From DAOTYE01 sp034434915 (GTDB lineage Bacteria > Chloroflexota > Dehalococcoidia > Dehalococcoidales > RBG-16-60-22), in assembly GCA_034434915.1 (NCBI GenBank), contig DAOTYE010000060.1, positions 1 through 21,216 on the forward strand: a stretch of DNA of 21,216 bases. The letters are read 5' to 3'. Positions 6,806 to 13,839 of this stretch are shown here, piece after piece. Every line of letters starts with the position of its first letter. The first letter of the stretch is position 1. The position numbers were made by a program, and so were the translations under genes. The notes under the pieces were generated by a model. That model saw only the letters and a list, made by a program, of their open reading frames with translations. It ran no database searches and had not been told where the DNA came from.

Positions 6806-8548
6806 TCACAGGTCCAGCGCTCTGCTGGCAACCTTCTTTAGCAAGACTTTTTTGAAATCGGCAAAAGGCTGGTCTGCTCGCTGTTCACCAGTGCGCAGGC
6901 GCACGGATACCGTGCCGCTCTCAGCTTCTTTATCACCCACGATGAGCATATACGGTACTTTTTCCAGTTGCGCCTGGCGGATTTTCTGGTTAATGCGCTC
7001 CGCCCGTTCGTCAATTTCCACCCGCGCCCCTTTGGCTTTAAGCTGTTTCTCCAGCTTGCGGGCGTAGTCCAGATGGCGGTCAGCCACCGGGATAATTTTC
7101 ACCTGCACTGGCGCCAGCCACACAGGGAAAGCGCCGCCGTAGTACTCCAGCAGGATGGCAAGGAAGCGCTCCATACTGCCGAGCACGGTGCGGTGCACCA
7201 TCGCTACCTCATGTTCTTTGCCGTCCTCCCCGATATAGGTGACATTGAAGCGCCGGGGATTATTGAAGTCTACCTGAATGGTGGGTCCCTGCCATTCCTT
7301 GCCCAGTATGCCCTGAAATTTGATATCTATTTTGGGTCCGTAGAAGACCCCCTCGCCGGGGTCAATATCCCATGGCAGACCTGAGCGCTCAAGGACTCTT
7401 CGCAGAATACCCGTTGCTTGCTCCCAGACTTCTGGTGACCCCGCCGCCTTCTCCGGTCTGGTTGACAGCAGGAGGTGATATTTCTGGAAGCCGAAGGTCT
7501 TAATCATGAAGCGCGCCAGGTCAAGGACATCGCTTACTTCTTGCTCAAGCTGGTCAAAGCGGCAGAAAATGTGCGCATCGTCCTGGGTGAAGCCTCTCAC
7601 CCTGGTCAGCCCGTGGAGCACCCCGGAGCGCTCAAAACGATAGACTGTGCCCAGCTCGGCATAGCGGATGGGCAAATCACGGTAGCTCCTCAGTTTGTTC
7701 TGGTAGATTATGATGTGACCGATGCAGTTCATCGGCTTGAGGATGTATAGCTGTCCTTCCACGTCCATTGGGCTGTAAAGATAATCGCGGTAGAACTCCC
7801 AGTGCCCGCTGGTCTTCCAGAGGTCAATTTTTGCCGTGTGCGGGGTATAAACGAGTTCATAGCCCCGCTTAAGGTGTTCTTCTTTCCAGAAATCCTCAAT
7901 AGCGCGGCGGACCACAGCCCCCTTGGGGTGCCAGTAGACCAGCCCGGCGCCGGCTTCCTCATGGATGCTGAACAGGTCAAGCTCCTTGCCCAGTCGGCGG
8001 TGGTCATTGCGGGTGGCTTCCTCAAGCATTCTGAGGTGGTCTTCCAGCTCTTTTTGCGTCTCAAAAGCGACCCCGTAAATGCGCTGGAGCATGGGGCGTT
8101 TTTCATCCCCGCGCCAGTATGCGCCGGCAGTGTTAAGCAACTTGAACGCCTTAATCTCCTTGGTGGAGTTAACATGAGGACCCCGGCACAGGTCAGTAAA
8201 AGAGCCCTGCTGGTAGATGCTCAGCTTTTCGTCAGGCAGTTCATCAATCAGTTCCAGCTTGTAGGGCTGGGAGGCGAAGATGCGCTTCGCTTCTTCCCGG
8301 GTGACCTCCCGCCGGATGAAGGGGCTGTCTGCGGCGATGATTTCCTTCATTTTCTTTTCAATGGCGCTCAGGTCTTCCGGAGTGAGGGGGCGGGGCAGGT
8401 CAAAGTCATAGTAGAACCCATCCTCAATCGCCGGACCGATGCCGAACTTGGCGGTTGGGAAGAGGTATTGAACCGCCTCAGCCATTACATGGGAGGCGGA
8501 GTGCCTCATTTTTTCCAGTGTTTCGTTAACTGCTTTTTCGTTCGTCAT
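6806..8548 (-). CDS. thrS: threonyl-tRNA synthetase lacking the N-terminal TGS domain
   Basis: The 580-residue class II synthetase charges tRNA-Thr. The protein begins almost at once with the editing domain (HSASHVMAEAV, residues 16-26, giving the HxxxH pair; CRGPH further on), so the usual TGS domain of about 60 residues is absent. The catalytic core contains KPMNCIGH (a zinc-ligand Cys, with Ile instead of the usual Pro), RGFTQDDAHIFC and MVHRTVLGSMERF, which carry the zinc histidines and motifs 2 and 3. The anticodon-binding domain occupies roughly the last 110 residues. ATG 8548 has GAGG 8 nt upstream. The leader carries a terminator hairpin. Confidence 0.96.
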   Translation of the reverse strand: MTNEKAVNETLEKMRHSASHVMAEAVQYLFPTAKFGIGPAIEDGFYYDFDLPRPLTPEDLSAIEKKMKEIIAADSPFIRREVTREEAKRIFASQPYKLELIDELPDEKLSIYQQGSFTDLCRGPHVNSTKEIKAFKLLNTAGAYWRGDEKRPMLQRIYGVAFETQKELEDHLRMLEEATRNDHRRLGKELDLFSIHEEAGAGLVYWHPKGAVVRRAIEDFWKEEHLKRGYELVYTPHTAKIDLWKTSGHWEFYRDYLYSPMDVEGQLYILKPMNCIGHIIIYQNKLRSYRDLPIRYAELGTVYRFERSGVLHGLTRVRGFTQDDAHIFCRFDQLEQEVSDVLDLARFMIKTFGFQKYHLLLSTRPEKAAGSPEVWEQATGILRRVLERSGLPWDIDPGEGVFYGPKIDIKFQGILGKEWQGPTIQVDFNNPRRFNVTYIGEDGKEHEVAMVHRTVLGSMERFLAILLEYYGGAFPVWLAPVQVKIIPVADRHLDYARKLEKQLKAKGARVEIDERAERINQKIRQAQLEKVPYMLIVGDKEAESGTVSVRLRTGEQRADQPFADFKKVLLKKVASRALDL

Positions 8549-8564
8549 GGTTATACCTCATATG

Positions 8565-8598
8565 AAAAAACCTCTCACCCGTTCGCGGACGAGAGGTT
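8565..8598 (-). terminator. intrinsic terminator hairpin in the thrS leader (possible attenuator)
   Basis: On the minus strand AACCTCTC (plus 8591-8598) pairs with GAGAGGTT (plus 8569-8576) around a 14-nt loop that can itself form CCG/CGG, followed by a run of T. It lies between the thrS promoter and the thrS start, about 17 nt before the ATG. It would stop thrS transcription unless something prevents its folding. Confidence 0.72.
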
Positions 8599-8644
8599 TG
8601 CGTATTCCTTAGCACCTTCTTTTCACTATCTCCAATTGCCCTAT

Positions 8645-8673
8645 ATTATAGCAGTCATATCTGGCAGGCGCAA
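8645..8673 (-). promoter_or_regulatory. promoter of thrS
   Basis: A perfect TATAAT (plus 8645-8650) lies 17 bp from a weak TTGCGC (plus 8668-8673). Initiation near 8638 gives a leader of about 90 nt that includes the terminator hairpin. Confidence 0.55.
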
Positions 8674-8685
8674 TCAGAGCCGTAG

Positions 8686-9048
8686 TCAGCGCACCACGAT
8701 GAGGTGTACGCTTTTCCCTTCACTTTTCTCTTTGACCAGTTCGGCATGCATCAGCGGCAGAAGTTGACCATCAAGTTCCGCTTCAGAAAGAGAGAGCATT
8801 CTCTTCACCTCAGCACGGGTGGCTTTGCCCTTCATTTTAATGAAGGCATAGACTTTCTTTTGCAGTTCCGTCAGCCCCTCTGTTCCCTTGCTTCCGGCGC
8901 CCTCTTTGCCCGCCAGGTAAGAAGCCCACGGCTCGCACCTGCCGGCGTGCAAGCCTATCTCCATCAGGCAGTCTTCACAGTAGATTTTCCCCTGATGGAC
9001 ATATGCCTGGTCTTCGGCAATCTTATCGCCACACCGACTGCACTTCAC
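8686..9048 (-). CDS. LIM-like zinc-finger plus winged-helix protein of unknown function
   Basis: A 120-residue protein. The N-terminal half carries a CxxC (Cys3, Cys6) and a second CxxC (Cys24, Cys27) within KCSRCGD...YVHQGKIYCEDC. A conserved-looking C-E-P-W-A (Cys38-) follows. The C-terminal half (about 58-120) has the helix pattern of a winged helix (LTELQKKVYAFIKMKGKATRAE, then a beta hairpin ending HLIVVR). I know this combination as a family of uncharacterised, probably regulatory proteins. The open frame extends to 9153 but would overlap bioY. GTG at 9046-9048 with GGAG 6 nt upstream is the better start. It is the last gene of the bioY group. Confidence 0.72.
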   Translation of the reverse strand: MKCSRCGDKIAEDQAYVHQGKIYCEDCLMEIGLHAGRCEPWASYLAGKEGAGSKGTEGLTELQKKVYAFIKMKGKATRAEVKRMLSLSEAELDGQLLPLMHAELVKEKSEGKSVHLIVVR

Positions 9049-9091
9049 TGTCCACTCCGCCTCAAACGGAAGCTGTTTGTTTGCTCTGGTT

Positions 9092-9721
9092 TTACTTGTT
9101 TTCTCTGATATAAGCCACCTTTGGTGTGATGGCGCTGGCAATGCCCGCGGCAAGGACTGCTTTAATGACGTCCCCGGCGATGAAAGGAATGGCTCCCATC
9201 ATGAGCAGGCTGGAGAAGGTTGCCGGAGTGCCTTTGACAAAGTTCATCCACAGTCCGAGTTGAAGCAGACCGGGCACGTAGATGAGGACGAAGTTAGCAA
9301 AGAGCATGATGGCAAGCATGCTGGCAAACCGCCTGGCGCGGACATATCTATCCGTAACATAGCCCAGGAAGAGCGCCGCAAAAATAAAGCCAATGATGTA
9401 GCCGCCAGTGGGTCCGGCGAGATAACTCAGCCCCCCTCCCCATCCGGTGAACCACGGCACGCCTGCTATGCCCAGTCCGGCGTACAGCGCCATGCTCACT
9501 CCTCCCCACCATGTCCCCATCAGGACGCCCGCCAGCAGGACGGCAAAGGTCTGTCCGGTTATCGGCACCGGGCTCCAGGGAAGCGGCACTCTCACCTGAG
9601 CGGCGAGACCAATGAGTGCCGCCATGCCCAGTGAAAGCACCAGTTTTTTAGGGATGCTGAGCTCATACCTCCTGCGGAAGACTTCATATCTGGTCTGGTT
9701 GATTCTTGCGGCTATCGCCAT
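9092..9721 (-). CDS. bioY: biotin transporter BioY (ECF S-component)
   Basis: A 209-residue membrane protein that binds biotin and works with an energy-coupling (ECF) module. The family signature LPWSPVPITGQTFAVLLAG (residues 48-66) is clear, followed by GGxxYLxxGPTGGYIIGF and about six hydrophobic segments. No ECF ATPase or T-component gene is nearby, so it either acts alone or shares a module encoded elsewhere. ATG 9721 has GGAGGT about 4 nt upstream. It sits 30 bp after the small zinc-ribbon gene and 43 bp before the LIM-like gene. I see no BirA-type operator before the operon. Confidence 0.94.
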   Translation of the reverse strand: MAIAARINQTRYEVFRRRYELSIPKKLVLSLGMAALIGLAAQVRVPLPWSPVPITGQTFAVLLAGVLMGTWWGGVSMALYAGLGIAGVPWFTGWGGGLSYLAGPTGGYIIGFIFAALFLGYVTDRYVRARRFASMLAIMLFANFVLIYVPGLLQLGLWMNFVKGTPATFSSLLMMGAIPFIAGDVIKAVLAAGIASAITPKVAYIRENK

Positions 9722-9751
9722 GTCTACCTCCGTTCATAATTTGTTTCCTGT

Positions 9752-9979
9752 TTACCTTCTCGGTTTTTCCACGCCCACGAGCGCGATTTCCACATTGCCG
9801 CCGCATTTGGGGCAGGTGAAGGTGATGGTAATTGGCTGTTTCATGATGCGTTCGGTGACCACGGTCACGATTGAGTCAATATTATCAAGGCGCTCATCCA
9901 GCAGGTCTAGGCGCTTCTGCAGGTGTTCTAGCATCTCCTGTTGCTTGCTGTCTGGACTAGCTACCTCTTCCTTTGCCAA
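9752..9979 (-). CDS. small coiled-coil protein with a single CxxC zinc-ribbon half
   Basis: A 75-residue protein. Residues 10-46 form a heptad-like acidic/leucine helix (EMLEHLQKRLDLLDERLDNID). A short strand and FTCPKCGGNVEI follow, with Cys56 and Cys59 as the only cysteines. A single CxxC suggests zinc binding across a dimer, with the coiled coil as the dimer contact. This is inference. The start is TTG (9977-9979) with GGAG 7 nt upstream. It is the first gene of the bioY operon and follows a consensus promoter. I do not recognise the family. Confidence 0.68.
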   Translation of the reverse strand: MAKEEVASPDSKQQEMLEHLQKRLDLLDERLDNIDSIVTVVTERIMKQPITITFTCPKCGGNVEIALVGVEKPRR

Positions 9980-10009
9980 GAAAATACTCCCGTGGTCTGA
10001 TTTCCTTTT

Positions 10010-10038
10010 ATTATATTTGGCACAAGCCAGAATGTCAA
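10010..10038 (-). promoter_or_regulatory. consensus promoter of the bioY operon
   Basis: TTGACA (plus 10033-10038), a 17-bp spacer and TATAAT (plus 10010-10015) match the sigma-70 consensus fully. The -35 and spacer (CATTCTGGC-TTGT-GCCA) resemble the interspersed palindrome found intact at 18976-18995. Confidence 0.8.
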
Positions 10039-10060
10039 AGATAATCTAGCTGTTTCAATT

Positions 10061-10088
10061 TGCCATTCCGGCGTAAGCTGGAGTTCAG
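10061..10088 (+). repeat. degenerate copy of the GGCGTAAGC interspersed palindrome
   Basis: CCATTCCGGCGTAAGCTGGA followed by GTTCAGG matches the copy at 18974-18999 (TCATTCTGGCGTAAGCCAGA then ATCCAG) at most positions. The palindrome arms are partly decayed. It lies in the spacer between the divergent bioY operon and the EF-Tu-like gene. Confidence 0.6.
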
Positions 10089-10179
10089 GTCAAAGCCTGC
10101 CTGAGATGACTCCTCTCCCCTTTTCAATAAGGTGATTGAGGTGATTTCAGACACCGGCGGAAACTAACCAGTCCCATTA

Positions 10180-10208
10180 TTGATTAAGCGTCAATTTGGC
10201 GTTATAAT
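10180..10208 (+). promoter_or_regulatory. promoter of the EF-Tu-like gene
   Basis: TTGATT (10180-10185), a 17-bp spacer and TATAAT (10203-10208) lie 39 nt before the ATG. Confidence 0.7.
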
Positions 10209-10247
10209 GCAAGCACAGGGCTATTGACCGGTAAAGGAGGGAGTTCT

Positions 10248-10502
10248 ATGCCAGAAGTAGCCATTGGCAAGGTGAGTGACTTCTTCGCTCGTCCCGTGGT
10301 CGCCGGCATTGAACTGACTGCCGCTCTGAAAGTGGGTGACAAAATCAAAATCAAAGGTCATACCACTGAGATGGAGCTTGTGGTCAGCTCAATGCAGATA
10401 AATAATGTCAACGTGACTGAGGCAAAAGCCGGCGATTCTGTGGGCATTAAAGTGCCGGACCGTTGCCGCAGGGGAGATACGGTCTTCAAAGTTACTGATT
10501 AG
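10248..10502 (+). CDS. EF-Tu domain 2-like beta-barrel protein
   Basis: An 84-residue protein formed almost wholly by one beta barrel of the translation-factor domain 2 type. IGKVSDFFARPVVAGIEL, LKVGDKIKIKGHTTEMEL, MQINNVNVTEAKAGDSVGI and GDTVFKV follow the strand order of EF-Tu domain 2. No GTPase domain is present. Such stand-alone proteins are known in archaea and some bacteria, sometimes next to U32 peptidases. None is seen here. ATG 10248 follows AAGGAGGG with good spacing. A longer frame from TTG 10224 would place that site inside the coding region and is rejected. The gene has its own promoter and converges with ribH 18 bp away. Its function is unknown. Confidence 0.82.
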   Translation: MPEVAIGKVSDFFARPVVAGIELTAALKVGDKIKIKGHTTEMELVVSSMQINNVNVTEAKAGDSVGIKVPDRCRRGDTVFKVTD

Positions 10503-10520
10503 CTTTGGCTTTTGCCGGCT

Positions 10521-10997
10521 TCAGGAAGACTTGCCGAGCAGTTTCACCAGGTTAGCCATTTCAATCGCCGTGACCGCGGCGTCAAAGCCTTTGTTGCCTG
10601 CCTTTGTGCCGGAGCGCTCTATCGCCTGCTCCAGAGTGTCCGTGGTGATGACGCCATAGACTACGGGTACTCCTGTGTCCAGACCAATCCGGGCTATCCC
10701 TTTTGTTACCTCTGCGGCGATGTAATCAAAGTGCGGTGTTGCCCCGCGTATCACCGCTCCCAGGCAGATAACGGCGCTGTATCTTTTGGACTCCGCCATC
10801 TTCTGGGCGATGAGCGGTATTTCAAACGAGCCGGGCACCCAGGCGGTATCAATGTCCTCTTCGCTCACACCGTGTCTGAGAAGAGCGTCTTTAGCGCCCT
10901 CCAGCAGTTTACTGCTGAAGAACTCATTAAACCGCGAGACCACCAGCCCAAACTTGAGCCCTTTGCCGATTAGCATGCCTTCAAACTGTTTGCCCAT
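10521..10997 (-). CDS. ribH: 6,7-dimethyl-8-ribityllumazine synthase
   Basis: The 158-residue enzyme condenses the pyrimidinedione with 3,4-dihydroxy-2-butanone 4-phosphate, the penultimate step of riboflavin synthesis. Diagnostic segments are SRFNEFFSSKLLEGA, WVPGSFEIPLIAQ, the catalytic-histidine loop GATPHFDYIAAEV and GVITTDTLEQAIERSG. The length is normal. ATG 10997 has AAGGAG 7 nt upstream. It is the last of three rib genes, 20 bp after ribBA. Confidence 0.97.
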   Translation of the reverse strand: MGKQFEGMLIGKGLKFGLVVSRFNEFFSSKLLEGAKDALLRHGVSEEDIDTAWVPGSFEIPLIAQKMAESKRYSAVICLGAVIRGATPHFDYIAAEVTKGIARIGLDTGVPVVYGVITTDTLEQAIERSGTKAGNKGFDAAVTAIEMANLVKLLGKSS

Positions 10998-11017
10998 TTC
11001 CTGTCTCCTTTTCCGGT

Positions 11018-12238
11018 CTAGTTATCTGACGGGGACTCAGGCAGATTCAAAAGGTGCCCCAGCTTTTTTTGTTTTGTCTCCAGGTAACGCGTATTGTGCG
11101 GATTGCACCGGGCAATAATGGGCACCGTTTCCACCACCTTCAGCCCGTAGCTCTCCAGCCCCACCACTTTCCTGGGGTTATTGGTCAGCAAGCGGATTTT
11201 GCGCAAGCCGAGCTCTGCCAGGATTTGCGCGCCGATGCCGTAGTCGCGCAGGTCAGGCGGGAAGCCGAGAGAGATGTTTGCCTCCACGGTATCCATCCCC
11301 TTGTCCTGAAGCGCATACGCCCGGATTTTGTTATGGATGCCAATGCCTCTACCCTCCTGCCGCATGTAGAGCAGAACACCGCGTCCTTCCTGAGCAATGC
11401 GCTTCATTGCCATGGCAATCTGTTCACCGCAGTCACAGCGCATACTGCCGAAGACGTCTCCGGTGAGGCACTGACTGTGGACTCGCACCAGCACCGGCTC
11501 ATCAGTGGCGATGTCTCCCATGACCAGCGCCAGGTGCTCGGCGGGCTCTGTTTCGCTTTTGTAAGCAATAATGGTGAAATTGCCGTAAACTGTGGGCAGC
11601 TTGGCTTCAGCAATGCGGTGCACCAGCTTCTCATGCCGGAAGCGGTAGGCAATGAGGTCAGCAATGGTGACGATTTTAATACCCCACCGTTTTGACAGCA
11701 CTTTCAGCTGAGGCAGACGCGCCATGGTGCCGTCTTCATTCAGGATTTCACAGATGACGCCGGCAGGGTAAAGCCCGGCAAGCCGCGCCAAATCTACAAT
11801 AGCTTCCGTGTGCCCCGCCCGCGCCAGTACTCCGCCCTCCTTGGCGCGCAGGGGGAACATGTGACCCGGCTGGGCAATATCTTCCGGCTTAGTCTTGGGA
11901 TTGAGCACAGCGAGGACGGTGTTCGCCCGGTCCGCCGCAGAGACCCCGGTGCTCGCCTTATTTTTGGCTTCAATGGAGACGGTAAAGGCGGTGGAGAATT
12001 TGGACGTATTGCGGTCCACCATCATTGGGATTTTCAGCTCGTCAAGCCTCTTGCCGATGATTGGCAGGCAGATGATGCCCCCGGCATGGCGTATCATGAA
12101 GTTAATGGCTTCCGGGGTTATTTTCTCGGCGGCGATGGCTAAATCCCCCTCGTTTTCACGGTCTTTATCATCAACTAGGATGATGAACTTGCCGGCTTTG
12201 ATATCCTCTATTGCTTCCGGAATAGTGGCGATGCTCAT
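11018..12238 (-). CDS. ribBA: bifunctional 3,4-dihydroxy-2-butanone 4-phosphate synthase / GTP cyclohydrolase II
   Basis: The 406-residue fusion makes both precursors of riboflavin. The N-terminal RibB part (about 1-205) has DDKDRENEGDL (acidic metal site), RHAGGIICLP and the GHTEAIVDLARLAG block. The C-terminal RibA part (about 208-406) has SQCLTGDVFGSMRCDCG, giving the three zinc cysteines. RQEGRGIGI and the LLTNNPRKV nucleotide loop follow. Both halves look intact. ATG 12238 overlaps the ribE stop by 4 bp (ATGA), so translation is coupled. Confidence 0.97.
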   Translation of the reverse strand: MSIATIPEAIEDIKAGKFIILVDDKDRENEGDLAIAAEKITPEAINFMIRHAGGIICLPIIGKRLDELKIPMMVDRNTSKFSTAFTVSIEAKNKASTGVSAADRANTVLAVLNPKTKPEDIAQPGHMFPLRAKEGGVLARAGHTEAIVDLARLAGLYPAGVICEILNEDGTMARLPQLKVLSKRWGIKIVTIADLIAYRFRHEKLVHRIAEAKLPTVYGNFTIIAYKSETEPAEHLALVMGDIATDEPVLVRVHSQCLTGDVFGSMRCDCGEQIAMAMKRIAQEGRGVLLYMRQEGRGIGIHNKIRAYALQDKGMDTVEANISLGFPPDLRDYGIGAQILAELGLRKIRLLTNNPRKVVGLESYGLKVVETVPIIARCNPHNTRYLETKQKKLGHLLNLPESPSDN

Positions 12239-12870
12239 GGTTGCCTCTTCAAAAACCCGTGTTCTTCCAGAAAATCATATGTTATTCCCTTGCGGCGGGC
12301 TTGATTAAACTGTTCCACATATTTGGCGATGATGTCTGCCTCAAGATTCACCACAGCGCCGGAGCGCCTGCCGCCCAGGGTGGTGTTTTTTAACGTGTAG
12401 CCCACCAGCGATACCCAGAATGAGTCATCTTCTCTCTCCATGACCGTCAGGCTGATTCCGTCAATGGCAATAAAGCCCTTCGGCACGATGTATTTCATGA
12501 CTTCAGCCGGGGCAGATATTTCCATCAGCAGGGCATCACCCTCAGGGACTATGGCGGCAATCTTTCCCGTGCCATCAATATGTCCCTGCACAAGATGCCC
12601 TCCCACCTCTCCGCCAAACCTGAGCGGGCGCTCCAGATTAACACTGTCGCCTGTGTTGAGCAGACCCAGGTTCGTTCTTCTTAGCGTCTCCGGCATGATG
12701 TCTGACGTGAAAGAGGTGGCAGTAAAACTGATGATGGTCAGGCAAACACCATTGACGGCAATGCTCCCCCCGGGCTGAACACCGGCGATGGTGCTCTTCG
12801 CCGAGACGACCAGCCTTCCCGCCTGTGCCGATTGCACTTTGCCGATTTCTTCCACGATTCCGGTGAACAT
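12235..12870 (-). CDS. ribE: riboflavin synthase alpha chain
   Basis: A 211-residue protein that dismutates two lumazine molecules to riboflavin. It shows the two lumazine-binding barrels. The first runs from MFTGIVEEIGKV through VNGVCLTI and GGHLVQGHIDG. The second contains IAIDGISLTV, GYTLKNTTL and VNLEADIIAKYVEQ. The open frame continues to 13245, but the family always begins MFTGIVE, so ATG 12870 is the start. No Shine-Dalgarno precedes it, and a -10-like TATATT lies 14 nt upstream. It is the first gene of ribE-ribBA-ribH. ribD is not in the window, and I see no FMN riboswitch before it. Confidence 0.96.
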   Translation of the reverse strand: MFTGIVEEIGKVQSAQAGRLVVSAKSTIAGVQPGGSIAVNGVCLTIISFTATSFTSDIMPETLRRTNLGLLNTGDSVNLERPLRFGGEVGGHLVQGHIDGTGKIAAIVPEGDALLMEISAPAEVMKYIVPKGFIAIDGISLTVMEREDDSFWVSLVGYTLKNTTLGGRRSGAVVNLEADIIAKYVEQFNQARRKGITYDFLEEHGFLKRQP

Positions 12871-12884
12871 ACTATTGCTTACAT

Positions 12885-12890
12885 AATATA
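12885..12890 (-). promoter_or_regulatory. possible -10 element of the rib operon
   Basis: TATATT (overlapping TATTAT) on the minus strand, 14 nt before the ribE ATG. The upstream -35 region is poor. If it is used, the leader would be about 7 nt, in keeping with the missing ribosome site. Confidence 0.3.
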
Positions 12891-12979
12891 GGCGATTGTT
12901 GCCAATTGTAGCACCTCTGTTGCCAGAAGCGCAAGGAATACTTCCCTGGAATTCAGGAAGCAATGGTTTATCTGTCTGG

Positions 12980-13756
12980 CTACAGGATGCTGTACACCAC
13001 TTGGACGTTAATCTGGACTTCTGTTTCTCCCGGACTGATGGGGGTTGGCACTGCTCCTGCGGGTAGCGGAGCTGGCACCGGCATGTTGAAGCGCTCCTGA
13101 TAGGGAACATAGCCGCCGCTCTCCTGAATATAGGTCGGCTTGCCCAGCTTAACGCCGCCCAGATTAGCCAGCTGTTTCGCTTTCGCCTCAGCGTCTGCCA
13201 TAGCTTTTTCCCTTGCCTCGGCATTGTACCGGGCAGGGTCATCAATGGTGAAGCTGATGCCGTTAATGCGGGTCAGGTTGCCACCCGCCTGCGCCACGGC
13301 GTCTATGACCGCGCCGGCTTCCGCCACTTTTCTGACTTTGGCAGTGACCATGTTGCTCACGCGGTAGCCCAGGACCACCTCCTGCTGTTTACTCTCATCC
13401 CATCTGGCGATTTTGCTGATGGAGAAAGAACTGGTCCTGATGTCTTTCTCAGCAACGCCGTTAGCCTTCAGCGCATTTATCACTGCGGTCATGGCAGTCG
13501 CCGCCTGCGCCTGTGCCGTCGCCACGCTCGCCTCCTGGGACTCTATTCCCAGGCTAAGGATGGCGACATCAGGCGTGACGGTTACTTTACCCTGTCCATT
13601 TACCCAGATGCCAGTATTCTGCTGGCTGAAAGAAATACTGCCGGCGATGGCGGCTTTTGGCGCGGATTCTGGCGGCTGGATGCTTTCACAGCCGGTAAGG
13701 GCAAAAGCTACAAGCGCTAATGCCAGAAGAAGGACAATAGATGTCTTTTTTCTCAT
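12980..13756 (-). CDS. SIMPL-domain (DUF541) lipoprotein
   Basis: A 258-residue exported protein. The N-terminus MRKKTSIVLLLALALVAFA ends in a lipobox LTGC (Cys23), so it should be lipid-anchored outside the membrane. After a short linker, the SIMPL/DUF541 domain begins at GIWVNGQGKVTVTPDVA. It contains helices rich in Ala, the RYNAEAREKAMADAEAKAKQLA stretch that is typical of the family, and an end in EVQINVQVVYSIL. The family has no settled biochemical role. The frame extends to 13819, but ATG 13756 has AGGAG 8 nt upstream and starts the signal peptide correctly. It has its own promoter and is probably separate from the arsenic cluster. Confidence 0.85.
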   Translation of the reverse strand: MRKKTSIVLLLALALVAFALTGCESIQPPESAPKAAIAGSISFSQQNTGIWVNGQGKVTVTPDVAILSLGIESQEASVATAQAQAATAMTAVINALKANGVAEKDIRTSSFSISKIARWDESKQQEVVLGYRVSNMVTAKVRKVAEAGAVIDAVAQAGGNLTRINGISFTIDDPARYNAEAREKAMADAEAKAKQLANLGGVKLGKPTYIQESGGYVPYQERFNMPVPAPLPAGAVPTPISPGETEVQINVQVVYSIL

Positions 13757-13790
13757 AAACCAAACTCCTGGGGATACCCTCTCACTTAGA

Positions 13791-13819
13791 AGTATATCCA
13801 GTGGCAGGGGTAAAATCAA
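13791..13819 (-). promoter_or_regulatory. promoter of the SIMPL-domain lipoprotein gene
   Basis: TTGATT (plus 13814-13819), a 17-bp spacer and TATACT (plus 13791-13796), 34 nt before the ATG. This suggests the lipoprotein gene is not only read through from the ACR3 gene, which ends at 13840. Confidence 0.55.
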
Positions 13820-13839
13820 GGAAACCGGTTCCCCTCTGG

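Noticed and set aside
8549..8644. T-box riboswitch before thrS
   Set aside because: The leader is only about 90 nt and has no T-box core (AGGGTGGNACCGCG-like). Only a terminator hairpin is present.
7802..8767. 321-codon plus-strand frame opposite thrS
   Set aside because: It is the antisense of a certain ThrRS gene, with no recognisable domain and no ribosome site.
9049..9153. Upstream extension of the LIM-like protein into bioY
   Set aside because: GTG 9048 with a good ribosome site starts the zinc finger correctly. The extension would overlap the end of bioY.
12871..13245. N-terminal extension of the ribE frame
   Set aside because: Riboflavin synthase begins at MFTGIVE. The extension overlaps the lipoprotein gene and is Arg/Ser/Pro-rich shadow sequence.
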